The translations under genes and the position numbers were made by a program. Below are positions 41,901-49,264 of a DNA stretch of 64,000 bases, piece after piece (the first letter of the stretch is position 1; every line of letters begins with the position of its first letter). The DNA comes from VBAS01 sp964508655. GTDB taxonomy: Bacteria; Bacteroidota; Bacteroidia; Chitinophagales; Chitinophagaceae. The notes below the pieces were generated by a model. That model ran no database searches, was not told the DNA's origin, and worked only from the letters and a program-made list of their open reading frames with translations. Where the stretch lies: positions 1-64,000 of the forward strand of contig CAZDUO010000002.1 in the NCBI GenBank assembly GCA_964508655.1. The letters run 5' to 3'.

Positions 41901-43420
41901 CCGGTGGCTGTTACACTGAATGTGACATTGCTTCCTGCACACACCGACTGGGTAACCGGTTGAGTGGTGATTGCGGGAGCAATTGCGGTAACGGTTACCG
42001 TGAAGGAACAGGTAACTGACGGGGAGCCGGTCAGAGTATAAGTAACAGTAGTTACTCCTGCATTAAATGAGAATCCGCTTGCAGAACCCGATCCGCTTCC
42101 GGTAGTAGCCCCGCTTAATGTGTGGCTGTATGATTGCGGAGGATTAACAGTTGGATCAATATTATTGACTGTTACTGAACACTGCCCTGCACCTGTATTT
42201 ACTGAAACGTTGGAAGGACAGCTGATAGTAGAGATGCCGATAGTAAGCGTATCGTATTCAAACAAACTCCACATCCCATCCTGTCCTTTTACCCGGATAG
42301 AAAGATAATGCGTGCCGAGAGACAGGCCCGGTTCAGGTATTAAAAATGTTTGGGTAACCGTATCACCCGGTGATGTAATATTTAATGGAGTGGCATTGCC
42401 CACCCCGGGATCGGTATCAAAGAAATATTCTGCTGCTGTAATGATGGGAGAATTGGCAGTGGCGGTTGAAATATAGAATCCTCTTTTTTCATACAATCCC
42501 CACACTCCGTCCTGGCCTTTTATTCTTATTGACAGGAAATGAAAACCCGGAGATAAGGATGTGGGTATGGCGGGAGTAAAATTAACCACTCCCCCGCTGG
42601 CTCCCACTGATAGTGCGGTTCCGTTGCCCACGCCGGGATCGGCATCAAAGAAATATTCTGCCGCCGTGATATCAGCAGCATTAACGGCAGCTGTAGAAAT
42701 ATAGAACCCTCTTTTATCATATAAACCCCAGATGCCATCAGACCCTTTGGTGCGGATGGATAAGAAATGAAAACCGGGTGACAACGATGTTGGGATAACG
42801 GCTGCAAAGTTTACCACGCCACCGCTGGCGCCCACTGATAGTGCAGTTCCGTTGCCCACGCCGGGATCCGCATCAAAGAAGTATTCAGCTGCAGTTATAT
42901 CGGCTGCATTGGCAGTAGTGCCGGAAATATAGAACCCTCTTTTATCAAATAAACCCCAGATGCCATCAGCACCTTTGGTGCGGATGGATAAGAAATGAAA
43001 ACCGGGTGACAACGATGTTGGAATGGCAGCCGCAAAGTTTACCACGCCACCGCTGGCGCCAACTGATAGTGCAGTTCCATTGCCCACGCCGGGATCGGCA
43101 TCAAAAAAATATTCAGCTGCTGTTATATCTGCCGCATTTGCGGTTGACGTTGAAATATAAAAACCCCTTTTATCGTAATGACTCCAAAGACCATTGACAT
43201 CCTTAACACGAATGCAGACAAAATGAAAACCGGTACCCAGTGAGGCTGTTGAAATGGAAGCTGTAAAATTTACGATATCACCCGGTGTGGTAATGGTAAT
43301 GGCTGTACCGCTGCCGGGACCCGGATCGGTATCAAAGAAATATTCTGCCGCTGTTATATTTTGCGAGCGGGCCGTAGTAATGAGAAAAATCATCGCCCCG
43401 AACAGGATTAGCCTTTTCAT
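38975..43420 (-). CDS. Giant T9SS surface protein: five N-terminal repeats, HYR-like and ten Ig-like domains
   Basis: A 1481-aa protein with a signal peptide (1-19). Five ~72-aa repeats follow (about 24-395), each opening ITAAEYFFDTDPGxGxGTA and closing with GFHFLSIRxKGxDGxWGLYDKRGFYIS. Next come a HYR-like segment (about 396-480, CPSNVSVNTGAGQCSVTV), ten ~82-aa Ig-like repeats (ITxQPAxQxVCxGxNVTF, YQWRKxGVNIxGAT, DAGNYDVVVxGTC), and a T9SS type A sorting domain ending KTMVITR. No enzyme motif is visible. It is probably a long surface fibre or adhesin. Its last two Ig repeats are identical at DNA level to those of the 2264-aa gene. Confidence 0.88.
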   Translation of the reverse strand: MKRLILFGAMIFLITTARSQNITAAEYFFDTDPGPGSGTAITITTPGDIVNFTASISTASLGTGFHFVCIRVKDVNGLWSHYDKRGFYISTSTANAADITAAEYFFDADPGVGNGTALSVGASGGVVNFAAAIPTSLSPGFHFLSIRTKGADGIWGLFDKRGFYISGTTANAADITAAEYFFDADPGVGNGTALSVGASGGVVNFAAVIPTSLSPGFHFLSIRTKGSDGIWGLYDKRGFYISTAAVNAADITAAEYFFDADPGVGNGTALSVGASGGVVNFTPAIPTSLSPGFHFLSIRIKGQDGVWGLYEKRGFYISTATANSPIITAAEYFFDTDPGVGNATPLNITSPGDTVTQTFLIPEPGLSLGTHYLSIRVKGQDGMWSLFEYDTLTIGISTISCPSNVSVNTGAGQCSVTVNNIDPTVNPPQSYSHTLSGATTGSGSGSASGFSFNAGVTTVTYTLTGSPSVTCSFTVTVTAIAPAITTQPVTQSVCAGSNVTFSVTATGSGLTYQWRKNGVNIPGATGSSHTITGVTTGDAGSYDVIVSSPCGQSATSSAATLTVGVTSITSQPASQAVCPGVNVTFTVTAGGSGLTYQWRKNAVNINGATSSSYTITGVAAGDAGNYDVVVTGACGSVTSATAALTVNAVTAITANPASQAVCPGDNVTFTVLATGTGVLTYQWKKNGVNISGATSASYTINGVVAGDAGNYSAEVTGTCGTAISTDAVLTVNVTTVITTQPANQSSCPGGSVTFSVSAAGTNLTYQWKKDGVDISGATSSSHTISPVTAGDAATYSVTVSGTCGTLTSNGATLTITAGTTINTQPSSQSSCLSGSVTFSVSASGSGTVTYQWKKNGVNIPGATASSYTINPVTAGDAGNYSVEVNSLCGTSTSNTATLTIIPSTIITNQPASQTVCSGSNVTFAVTASGDNLTYQWRKAGVNIGGATSSSYTITAVSAADAGNYDVVVNGTCGSATSNTGSLTLGDVFITTDPASQTVCEGSNVTFSVVAGGSGISYQWRKGGVNISGATASAYSLTNVSTADAGNYDVAVNGTCGNLTSGTASLTVNTKPAISVQPVNQSVCLGANVTFSVTATGTSITYQWRKGGVNIAGATSSSYTIAAVAAGDAGNYDVVVSGTCPPAAISNAAALTIIPSPAITTQPANQTVFVGQNVTLSVVATGSGLTYQWRKGGVNIAGATGSSYTISNVAVADAGNYDVVVSGTCAPPVISSTATLTVLTIAINTHPADRAVCVGANATFSVLASGANLTYQWQVSVGGGAFTNISGATSTTLTLNAVTLAMNGNRYRCVVSGSLNSNAATLTVNPLPVVTLNLPYDTLLMNSTQQVLSGGLPAGGLYSGTGISGGNFVPGALALGNYVVTYRYTDANGCSSSAVDIFTVIPKAIPVNLYPNPSPDGKVIIVVTPEMLGSKAVAYNTLGQKVADWTITGLLTVNRFKWPSGVYIVNISRGPNSITKTMVITR
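39492..39943. repeat. 452-bp segment identical to 31892-32343
   Basis: Second copy of the perfectly conserved segment, within the 3' part of the 1481-aa gene. Confidence 0.95.
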
Positions 43421-43463
43421 ACCAACTGTTTTTTAAGTGAAAAATGGTATTGCTGAAAAGGCC

Positions 43464-44540
43464 TTAGTTATTTTTCCTGGCTTCCACCTGTACGTTCAGT
43501 GTTCCTGCCTGCGGGATGGTAGGATTAATAATATTCATGCTGAATATGAAAGGCAGGCGGCTGGTGCGGCTGGTTGTCCAGTTCAGGCTGCCTGCAGCAT
43601 CATATAATAAACCCATATCTTTCCCATCCGAGCCACTGTTGTTAGCCGGGCCGGCAGCAATGGTAAAGTCAAGTAAAGGGTTATAGGTTCCCGCATTTAC
43701 AGAAGTCTGCGAAGCCATTTGGGGATCCTGGTTGGCCACATTACCCCCGCCATCCACATTGCTGTTGCTGGCCCAGGGAGTATTGTCTCCGGCATTAAAG
43801 GTAATATTGTTGTTAAACGTACTTAAGCTGTTGTTGTTAGATGGATGCCGTTTGACAAAGATATTATTGGTAATGGTCAAAAAGCGGCTGTTGCCGCCAA
43901 AGCAATCCCTTGTGCCGCTGCCTGGGCCGTACCAGAGGTTGTGATTGAATAAAACATTAATTGAATTGGTGAAACCGGAAATATTGGCGCTTACACAGCA
44001 GCCGTATTCATGAAAATAATTGTTCTGAAAAAGAAAATTCTGGTACGTACTGTTTGTAGCTGCAGCAACCTGCGAATTGTTGAATACATTACCCTCAAAT
44101 AGATATCCGGTATAGGTAGTAGATCCCTGGTTTATGTATAAATAAAGACCCTCAAATGAGTTGCGTATGAAACGGAGATTGTCCGGATGTGAAGTGTTAA
44201 TATTAATAGTTGTTGTAAAATAAAGCCCATGCAGTTCTGTATTGCTGCTGCTGGCCCCGGTAATGGTGCAGCCTGCAACCGAAGCAACAAAAGGCAGGTT
44301 TTTATTGGGACTCCAACCCGGCCCTATAATGACCAGTTGCTTGTCGGTAATAGTGAAGGCTGCATAGACATTGGGGCTGCCATGCACATAAATGGTATCG
44401 CCGCTTGCCGAAGCATTGATAGCTGCCTGGATGGTATTGTACTGCGCCAGTGTGGATGGCGTATTGCTTACAGTACGTATGGTAGCGTACATTGAAATAC
44501 CGAGCAGAACCAGAAGTAAAGAAGTAAACACCTGTTTCAT
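43464..44540 (-). CDS. Secreted parallel beta-helix (pectin-lyase-like) protein
   Basis: A 358-aa protein with a signal peptide (MKQVFTSLLLVLLGISMYA). TIQAAINASASGDTIYVHGS is the standard opening of right-handed beta-helix proteins. Strand-turn repeats rich in Asn and Phe follow (e.g. NSFEGLYLYIN and FLFQNNYFHEYGCC). No lyase catalytic residues can be assigned. The C-terminus (IPQAGTLNVQVEARKNN) is not a T9SS sorting domain, so it may remain periplasmic or be attached otherwise. It is transcribed 43 bp before the 1481-aa gene on the same strand, so the two are likely co-expressed. Confidence 0.75.
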   Translation of the reverse strand: MKQVFTSLLLVLLGISMYATIRTVSNTPSTLAQYNTIQAAINASASGDTIYVHGSPNVYAAFTITDKQLVIIGPGWSPNKNLPFVASVAGCTITGASSSNTELHGLYFTTTININTSHPDNLRFIRNSFEGLYLYINQGSTTYTGYLFEGNVFNNSQVAAATNSTYQNFLFQNNYFHEYGCCVSANISGFTNSINVLFNHNLWYGPGSGTRDCFGGNSRFLTITNNIFVKRHPSNNNSLSTFNNNITFNAGDNTPWASNSNVDGGGNVANQDPQMASQTSVNAGTYNPLLDFTIAAGPANNSGSDGKDMGLLYDAAGSLNWTTSRTSRLPFIFSMNIINPTIPQAGTLNVQVEARKNN

Positions 44541-44691
44541 AAAATAAAATTTATATTATTTGAATAATTATGAACACCTGTGAGGGCACCGGGGTCTTTT
44601 GAAGGGAAATGGAAGATGCGATAAAATTAAACGGATACCGTTTGCAGTACAATAGCTATTTGTAGTGAAGAATAGGCTGAAACGGAAAATA

Positions 44692-45321
44692 TCAGACGAT
44701 CTTGTTTTTCAAAGCCAGCGAAACGGCTTCGCCCAGCGAATGCACATGCAGCTTTTCATAAATTTTTTTGATGTGGGAATTGACGGTAAAATAACTGATA
44801 CCCAGTTTATCGGCCACCATTTTATAACTGTTGCCTTCTGACAATAATTTAAGCACTTCTTTTTCTTTTAGAGTCAGGTTATATTCTTCCTGTACTTTCT
44901 GCGGGGTATTGAAATAATGCATCACCCGTAATGCTACAGACGGCGTCATATATGCGCCGCCCTGGTACACTTCTTCTATGCACTGCGTAATTTTTTCTGC
45001 CGATGCGGTTTTCAGGATATACCCTTCGGCACCGGCCTGCAGCGAAGCAAAAATTTTTTCTTCGTCTTCAAACACCGTCTGCATAATAATGCGGATATGG
45101 GGAAACTTTTTCTTAATGAAGCTTACGCCGCTGATACCGTCCACCTTCGGCATTTCAATATCCATCAAAACAATATCCGGATTCAGTTTCTCCATATCCT
45201 CCAGCACATGGCTGCAATCGGGAAAATCGGCCACGCATTGCATTTCGTCAGTCAGCGAGAGCAGGGCTTTGAGGCTTTCACAGCGTTGCTTATTGTCATC
45301 ATATATTACAATCCGTATCAA
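44692..45321 (-). CDS. NarL/LuxR-family response regulator
   Basis: A 209-aa regulator with an N-terminal receiver domain (acidic pair Asp8/Asp9, phospho-acceptor Asp54 in VLMDIEMP, conserved Lys in ILKTASAEK) and a C-terminal LuxR helix-turn-helix (LTLKEKEVLKLLSEGNSYKMVADKLGISYFTVNSHIKKIYEKL). The start codon is TTG at 45321; the frame has a stop shortly upstream and no ATG fits. It lies 32 bp after the histidine kinase gene and is its obvious partner. Target genes are unknown; the nearby beta-helix and giant surface genes are candidates by position. Confidence 0.93.
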   Translation of the reverse strand: MIRIVIYDDNKQRCESLKALLSLTDEMQCVADFPDCSHVLEDMEKLNPDIVLMDIEMPKVDGISGVSFIKKKFPHIRIIMQTVFEDEEKIFASLQAGAEGYILKTASAEKITQCIEEVYQGGAYMTPSVALRVMHYFNTPQKVQEEYNLTLKEKEVLKLLSEGNSYKMVADKLGISYFTVNSHIKKIYEKLHVHSLGEAVSLALKNKIV

Positions 45322-45353
45322 TTTGCCGAATGTATTTTATTCACTCTTTGATT

Positions 45354-48300
45354 TCAATCGCTAATATTAGCGAGGGGTATATCGCACTTTACCGAAGTTC
45401 CGTTTCCCCGGCCTGAAATCAATTGCAGCCTGCCGCCCAGGGTTTCTGCACGCTGCCTCATATTATTCAATCCAAGTCCGGTCCGTTGAGAGTTTACTAT
45501 TCCTTTTCCGTTATCCATAATTTCAAGCACCAGCATTCCGCCATTACACTCCAGTCGTACCGTTACTTCAGTGGCAGCGCTGTATTTGGCTATATTATTC
45601 ATGGCTTCTTTAGCAATCAGCAGCAGGTTTTTTCTTGCTTCAATATTTACCAGTTTTTTTTCGGCTTCCTTGTCAATCCGGTAATGGCATTGTATGTTCA
45701 GCGGCGTCAAAAGGTCATAGCCATAGTTTTTCAATTTTACCTCCAGTGTGGTCGTGCCAATATCGCCGGTATTGATTGCCCACACTATATCGCTCATGTT
45801 TTCCATCACCTGACGGGTATTCTCATTTATTTGCCTCAGAGCATCAGCGGCTTTTTGGGGATCATTCTGCATACTTTTTGCCGCCACCGATGAGTACACA
45901 TGAATACTGCTGAGCGCCGAGCCGATTTCATCGTGAAGGTCCTGCGAGATTTTTGTCCGGATGGCCATCATTTTTTTCAGGTGGTTGATGCGGTAGCGGT
46001 AAAAAGACCAGAGTACCAGGAAAATAAACCCGGTAACGAGACTGTAAAACCACCAGGTTTTCCAATAGGGAGGTATAATGCGGAGGCGCAATGGGGCGGA
46101 TGCATAAATCCATTCCCCGTTAAGGTTGGCAGCTTTTACCAGGAATTCATAATAACCGGGCGGCACATTGGTAAAAGAAATTTCAATTTTATTCTTCACC
46201 TGCACCCAACCCCTGTTAAATCCTTTCAGCATATACATATACTGAACGTTTTCTTCCGGATCGGTCTTTTCCAATGAAAAATCAATGGTAAAAAAATTCT
46301 GACGGAATTTCAACGAAACAGGAGAGCCATTTGCAGGCAGCGGAATTGCCCTGTCAAAAATCCTGAAATCGCTGATCAATACTTTTCTTTTACGTTCATA
46401 CAATGAGTATACCACGGGATAGTACAGCATAATAATCCGTGAATCGAAAGCAAGAATGCTGCCGTCAGTCATTTTGAAACTGTTTTTCCGGAAATCATTC
46501 GAGTTGAAACTAATCTCATTTCCGGGGTTGATGATACTCCCTTTATGTAATACATTCATGCCTTCCGTAGTGGAAATCCACATATCTCCATCCCGGTTCG
46601 CTACTATGCTGTTTATGAAATCAGTCTTAAGTCCATCAGTCTGGCTGATATTCCTGTATTCACCTTGCCCTGATTTTATATACACACCGCCGCCGAATGT
46701 TCCTATCCAAAGATTACCCTTGTCGTCCCGTTCAAAACAGTTGACCGTATTGGACACCATTTTTACTGCTGAATCCTTCACCGTTATGGTGTAATTCACA
46801 ATACTGTCCGACAGCGTAAACACTTCTGCATAACCGTTTCCCCCGTTATACCCTAAGAGAAAGGAATTGCTGTGATGAAAAAAACGGGAGAGGTTAACTA
46901 TATCGTCTGTTTTTAATGAAGTATCAGCACCCCGTACCTTTTCAGAAAAATGCCTGATGAGCCGGAGGTCATGATCAAACTGGTACAATCCATAGCTCCA
47001 TGTAGCTACCCATATCCGCATGGCCTGGTCAGCAACCATAGAAGTTCTGACCGGGAAAAAACCCGGGAATTGCTTTTCGATCTTTTTCAGGATATGATTG
47101 TACCTGAAGATCCTTTCCACGGTAGTGATGAATAATACCGAATCCCCGTAAGCAAACAACCCGGTGATTTTTTTTTGAAACTCCGGTTGTAATATTTTCA
47201 GCAGTTTGTTACCCTCCAGGTCCATTCTGTACAATCCGGTATGTGTGTTTAACCATAATAATCCGGGCCTTGTTTGACTTTGAACAATTTCAATAATGGT
47301 TACCTGTTTTCCCGTTAATGAATCACGGGGCACCGGCAGGTACACTTTATTCTGCCGGCTCTTATCATAGATACTAATACCCCGGGAAGAGCAAAACCAA
47401 TAACTGCCGTCTGGTGCAATGTACAGGTAACTCAGCACATCGGTAATTGGCGACTGGCTGTGCACTGGCGACAAGATCATGGAATCAATGCTGTTGTTGG
47501 CAGGATCAAATACCACTGACCGCTTCTCCCAGAAAAAAATCCATACCCTGTTTTTATCATCCACAAATATCCTGCGGGGAGCATGGGTGTATTTTAACGG
47601 AAATTCGGCCAGGCTGTTGGTAAACGGATTGAACCTGCACAATTTGTTTCGCTTCAAATCCGGGTACCAGATCATTCCGGATGAATCACGGGTAAATGCG
47701 GCGTATTCAGCGTTTCTGAACAGGCTTATGTTACCAGGGTCATTACCCCGGTGATAAAATTTTCTTTTCTGCCTGTCGAAATAAATAAACCCTTTTGCAG
47801 TGATGCCCCAAAACCCATCCAGATTTTTGTCATAGACAATGCTATTTATTTTGACAGCTGAAAAATCAACTGATTTTCCATCTGGGAAATAAGGTTCCAG
47901 TAAATTCTTTTTGATGTCATATTTCCACAGCCCGAAAGTACTTGCCCAGATATTTCCCTCTTTATCCATTTTCAACCCGGTGATCCAGTTCAGCCTGTCT
48001 GTAGGAAACCCCGGATGACGAAGAATGATTCGGATAAACCGGTTTTCTCTTTTTTTATAACAAGTCAGCCCGTATAATGTCCCGATCCAGATATCTCCGT
48101 TCACATCTTCCAGCAAATTGGTGCAATGGTTGTGCGAAAGTGAATTGGAATCCTGCATGCTCCTGTAAAATGACCTGATATTTGTACCATCAAACCTGTT
48201 CAGCCCGTTTTCAGTAGCAATCCAGTAAAAGCCATCCCTGTCGCAGATAACAGCTGTAACGCTTGAAGAAGATAAACCATGTTTTTTTTCAAGAGTGTGA

Positions 48301-48392
48301 AAAACAGATCCCTGTTTTTGTGCATGCATCACAGCGGCACAAAACAGCACCGATATAAAAAGGAAGAGTCGTGAACCAGGCATGCCGGACAT
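45354..48392 (-). CDS. Sensor histidine kinase with periplasmic two-component propeller
   Basis: From the ATG at 48392 about 1012 aa; a GTG at 48470 overlapping the rsmE stop would add 26 residues without a signal. Order: signal peptide (SRLFLFISVLFCAAVMHAQ); ~14 propeller repeats of the Reg_prop type (e.g. GDIWIGTLYGLTCY and GNLWIGTFGGGVYI); a Y_Y_Y domain (FTNVPPGYYEFLVKAANLNGEW); one membrane helix (WWFYSLVTGFIFLVLWSFY); HisKA_3 with the phosphorylated His in ISQDLHDEIGSALS; and HATPase with DNGKGI and GLGLNNMRQRAE. No receiver or AraC domain is fused, unlike hybrid HTCS proteins. It signals to the adjacent LuxR-type regulator. The ligand is unknown, often a glycan for this sensor type. 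Confidence 0.92.
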   Translation of the reverse strand: MSGMPGSRLFLFISVLFCAAVMHAQKQGSVFHTLEKKHGLSSSSVTAVICDRDGFYWIATENGLNRFDGTNIRSFYRSMQDSNSLSHNHCTNLLEDVNGDIWIGTLYGLTCYKKRENRFIRIILRHPGFPTDRLNWITGLKMDKEGNIWASTFGLWKYDIKKNLLEPYFPDGKSVDFSAVKINSIVYDKNLDGFWGITAKGFIYFDRQKRKFYHRGNDPGNISLFRNAEYAAFTRDSSGMIWYPDLKRNKLCRFNPFTNSLAEFPLKYTHAPRRIFVDDKNRVWIFFWEKRSVVFDPANNSIDSMILSPVHSQSPITDVLSYLYIAPDGSYWFCSSRGISIYDKSRQNKVYLPVPRDSLTGKQVTIIEIVQSQTRPGLLWLNTHTGLYRMDLEGNKLLKILQPEFQKKITGLFAYGDSVLFITTVERIFRYNHILKKIEKQFPGFFPVRTSMVADQAMRIWVATWSYGLYQFDHDLRLIRHFSEKVRGADTSLKTDDIVNLSRFFHHSNSFLLGYNGGNGYAEVFTLSDSIVNYTITVKDSAVKMVSNTVNCFERDDKGNLWIGTFGGGVYIKSGQGEYRNISQTDGLKTDFINSIVANRDGDMWISTTEGMNVLHKGSIINPGNEISFNSNDFRKNSFKMTDGSILAFDSRIIMLYYPVVYSLYERKRKVLISDFRIFDRAIPLPANGSPVSLKFRQNFFTIDFSLEKTDPEENVQYMYMLKGFNRGWVQVKNKIEISFTNVPPGYYEFLVKAANLNGEWIYASAPLRLRIIPPYWKTWWFYSLVTGFIFLVLWSFYRYRINHLKKMMAIRTKISQDLHDEIGSALSSIHVYSSVAAKSMQNDPQKAADALRQINENTRQVMENMSDIVWAINTGDIGTTTLEVKLKNYGYDLLTPLNIQCHYRIDKEAEKKLVNIEARKNLLLIAKEAMNNIAKYSAATEVTVRLECNGGMLVLEIMDNGKGIVNSQRTGLGLNNMRQRAETLGGRLQLISGRGNGTSVKCDIPLANISD

Positions 48393-48466
48393 GTTATGAT
48401 TTTTAAACCCGGATTTCCAATTTACAAAAAAACAGGTATATGCATCCCTGCTGTAAATGTTTGCCT

Positions 48467-49186
48467 TCACCTGTTAGCCAATAACACCGCTGCCACCACA
48501 CCTGCCGTTTCGCTGCGAAGCCGTGTTTCACCAAGTGTAACCGGAACAAAATTGTTTTGCAAAGCCAGTTCAATTTCCTGCCTGGTAAAATCACCTTCCG
48601 GACCAATGAGGATGAGGGATGAGTGATGAGAGATGAGTGATGAAAGTGGCCTTCTTTCACTTTCAGTACAATGAGCTATAAATTTCTGTGGATGGTAAAA
48701 TTGTTGAATTGTTAAATGGTTAAATTGTTTTGGTTCATGCAAAACCGGCAGCCAGGTTTGCTGCGATTGAAGCATGGCGCTGATGCAGATGGCATTCATC
48801 CTGTCATACCGGAATTTTTGTTTCTCTGTTCTTTCGCAAATAAGCGGAATGATTTCTGAAACACCAATCTCTGTTGCTTTTTCCAAAAACCATTCAAAAC
48901 GGCCGGTGTTCTTGAGTATTGAAATCCCAATAATGATTTTTCGAGAGCCGTGACCCGATAGCAATCGGGTCGTGAGACGTGAGTCAATTACTCTCACCGC
49001 ACAATGCTTCTTGTGTGCTTCAGCAATTTCTGCAGTAATTAAATTTCCTTTCCCGTCCGTCAGGTTCAGCTTTTCTCCTTCCTTCATTCTTAAAACCTGC
49101 GCCACATGACGGCTGGTATCTTCATCCAATACAATTTCTTTTTGTGAAGGATTAAATTCTTTGATATAAAAAAAAGGAAGTGTCAT
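48467..49186 (-). CDS. rsmE: 16S rRNA m3U1498 methyltransferase RsmE, with repeat-derived insertions
   Basis: A 239-aa SPOUT-class enzyme from the ATG at 49186, methylating N3 of U1498 in 16S rRNA. The PUA-like N-terminus contains HVAQVLRMKEGEKLNLTDGKGNL. Core motifs KIIIGISILKN, FLEKATEIGVSEIIPLICERTE and the knot motif LIGPEGDFTRQEIELA with LGETRLRSETA are present. Three segments are encoded by repeats: a CCCGAT/ATCGGG palindrome with cgtgaga units (residues LTTRLLSGHGS), an octamer tract (NHLTIQQFYHP) and a heptamer tract (LSSLISHHSSLI). All keep the frame and lie in loops between conserved motifs. An ORF extension upstream of 49186 merely reads through a terminator hairpin. Confidence 0.92.
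   Translation of the reverse strand: MTLPFFYIKEFNPSQKEIVLDEDTSRHVAQVLRMKEGEKLNLTDGKGNLITAEIAEAHKKHCAVRVIDSRLTTRLLSGHGSRKIIIGISILKNTGRFEWFLEKATEIGVSEIIPLICERTEKQKFRYDRMNAICISAMLQSQQTWLPVLHEPKQFNHLTIQQFYHPQKFIAHCTESERRPLSSLISHHSSLILIGPEGDFTRQEIELALQNNFVPVTLGETRLRSETAGVVAAVLLANR
48611..48645. repeat. Heptamer tract inside rsmE (word GATGAGT), 5 units
   Basis: Units gatgagg, gatgagt, gatgaga, gatgagt and gatgaaa encode, on the minus strand, the LSSLISHHSSL segment directly before the conserved LIGPEG motif. The reverse complement (ACTCATC) is the same word family as at 27109 and 54067. Confidence 0.85.
48691..48730. repeat. Octamer tract inside rsmE (word AATTGTTA), 5 units
   Basis: Units gatggtaa, aattgttg, aattgtta, aatggtta and aattgttt have period 8 rather than 7. 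They encode the FNHLTIQQFYHP loop. Confidence 0.75.
48953..48984. repeat. Palindrome plus cgtgaga units inside rsmE
   Basis: ACCCGAT-AGCA-ATCGGGT (48953-48970) is followed by cgtgaga and cgtgagt (48971-48984), and a partial unit ccgtgac overlaps its left side. A similar CCCGATA/TATCGGG palindrome lies at 49233-49250, outside the gene. Confidence 0.75.
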
Positions 49187-49216
49187 ACAAAAAAAAAAAT
49201 CCCGCAGCCTGCGGGA
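49187..49216 (-). terminator. Intrinsic terminator after dnaB, ending at the rsmE start
   Basis: On the minus strand CCCGCAG-GC-CTGCGGG-type stem (49201-49215) is followed by a run of twelve T, then GT and the rsmE ATG at 49186. It clearly terminates dnaB transcripts but sits directly on the rsmE leader. Confidence 0.75.
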
Positions 49217-49224
49217 CAAATCTA
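49217..49224 (-). promoter_or_regulatory. Possible -7 element of rsmE
   Basis: TAGATTTG on the minus strand fits TAnnTTTG exactly, 30 bp before the rsmE ATG. Transcription from it would begin near the first stem arm of the terminator hairpin. It also belongs to an AAATCTA-type heptamer tract, so the match may be incidental. Confidence 0.3.
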
Positions 49225-49232
49225 AAATCAAA

Positions 49233-49250
49233 TCCCGATAATTATCGGGA
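49233..49250. repeat. Perfect 18-bp palindrome TCCCGATAATTATCGGGA
   Basis: It lies 15 bp after the dnaB stop and is related to the palindrome found inside rsmE at 48953-48970. It may add to termination of dnaB. Confidence 0.7.
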
Positions 49251-49264
49251 CCGAAATCCGCAAT

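Noticed and set aside
31375..43420. Repeat arrays considered as a possible CRISPR-like structure
   Set aside because: The repeats are 273 bp (or ~246 bp) coding units for Ig/PKD-like domains, with no short repeats and unique spacers and no cas genes.
45359..45372. Perfect palindrome CGCTAATATTAGCG near the histidine kinase stop
   Set aside because: It lies within coding sequence, is short and A/T-rich in the centre, and no related site was seen upstream of a gene.
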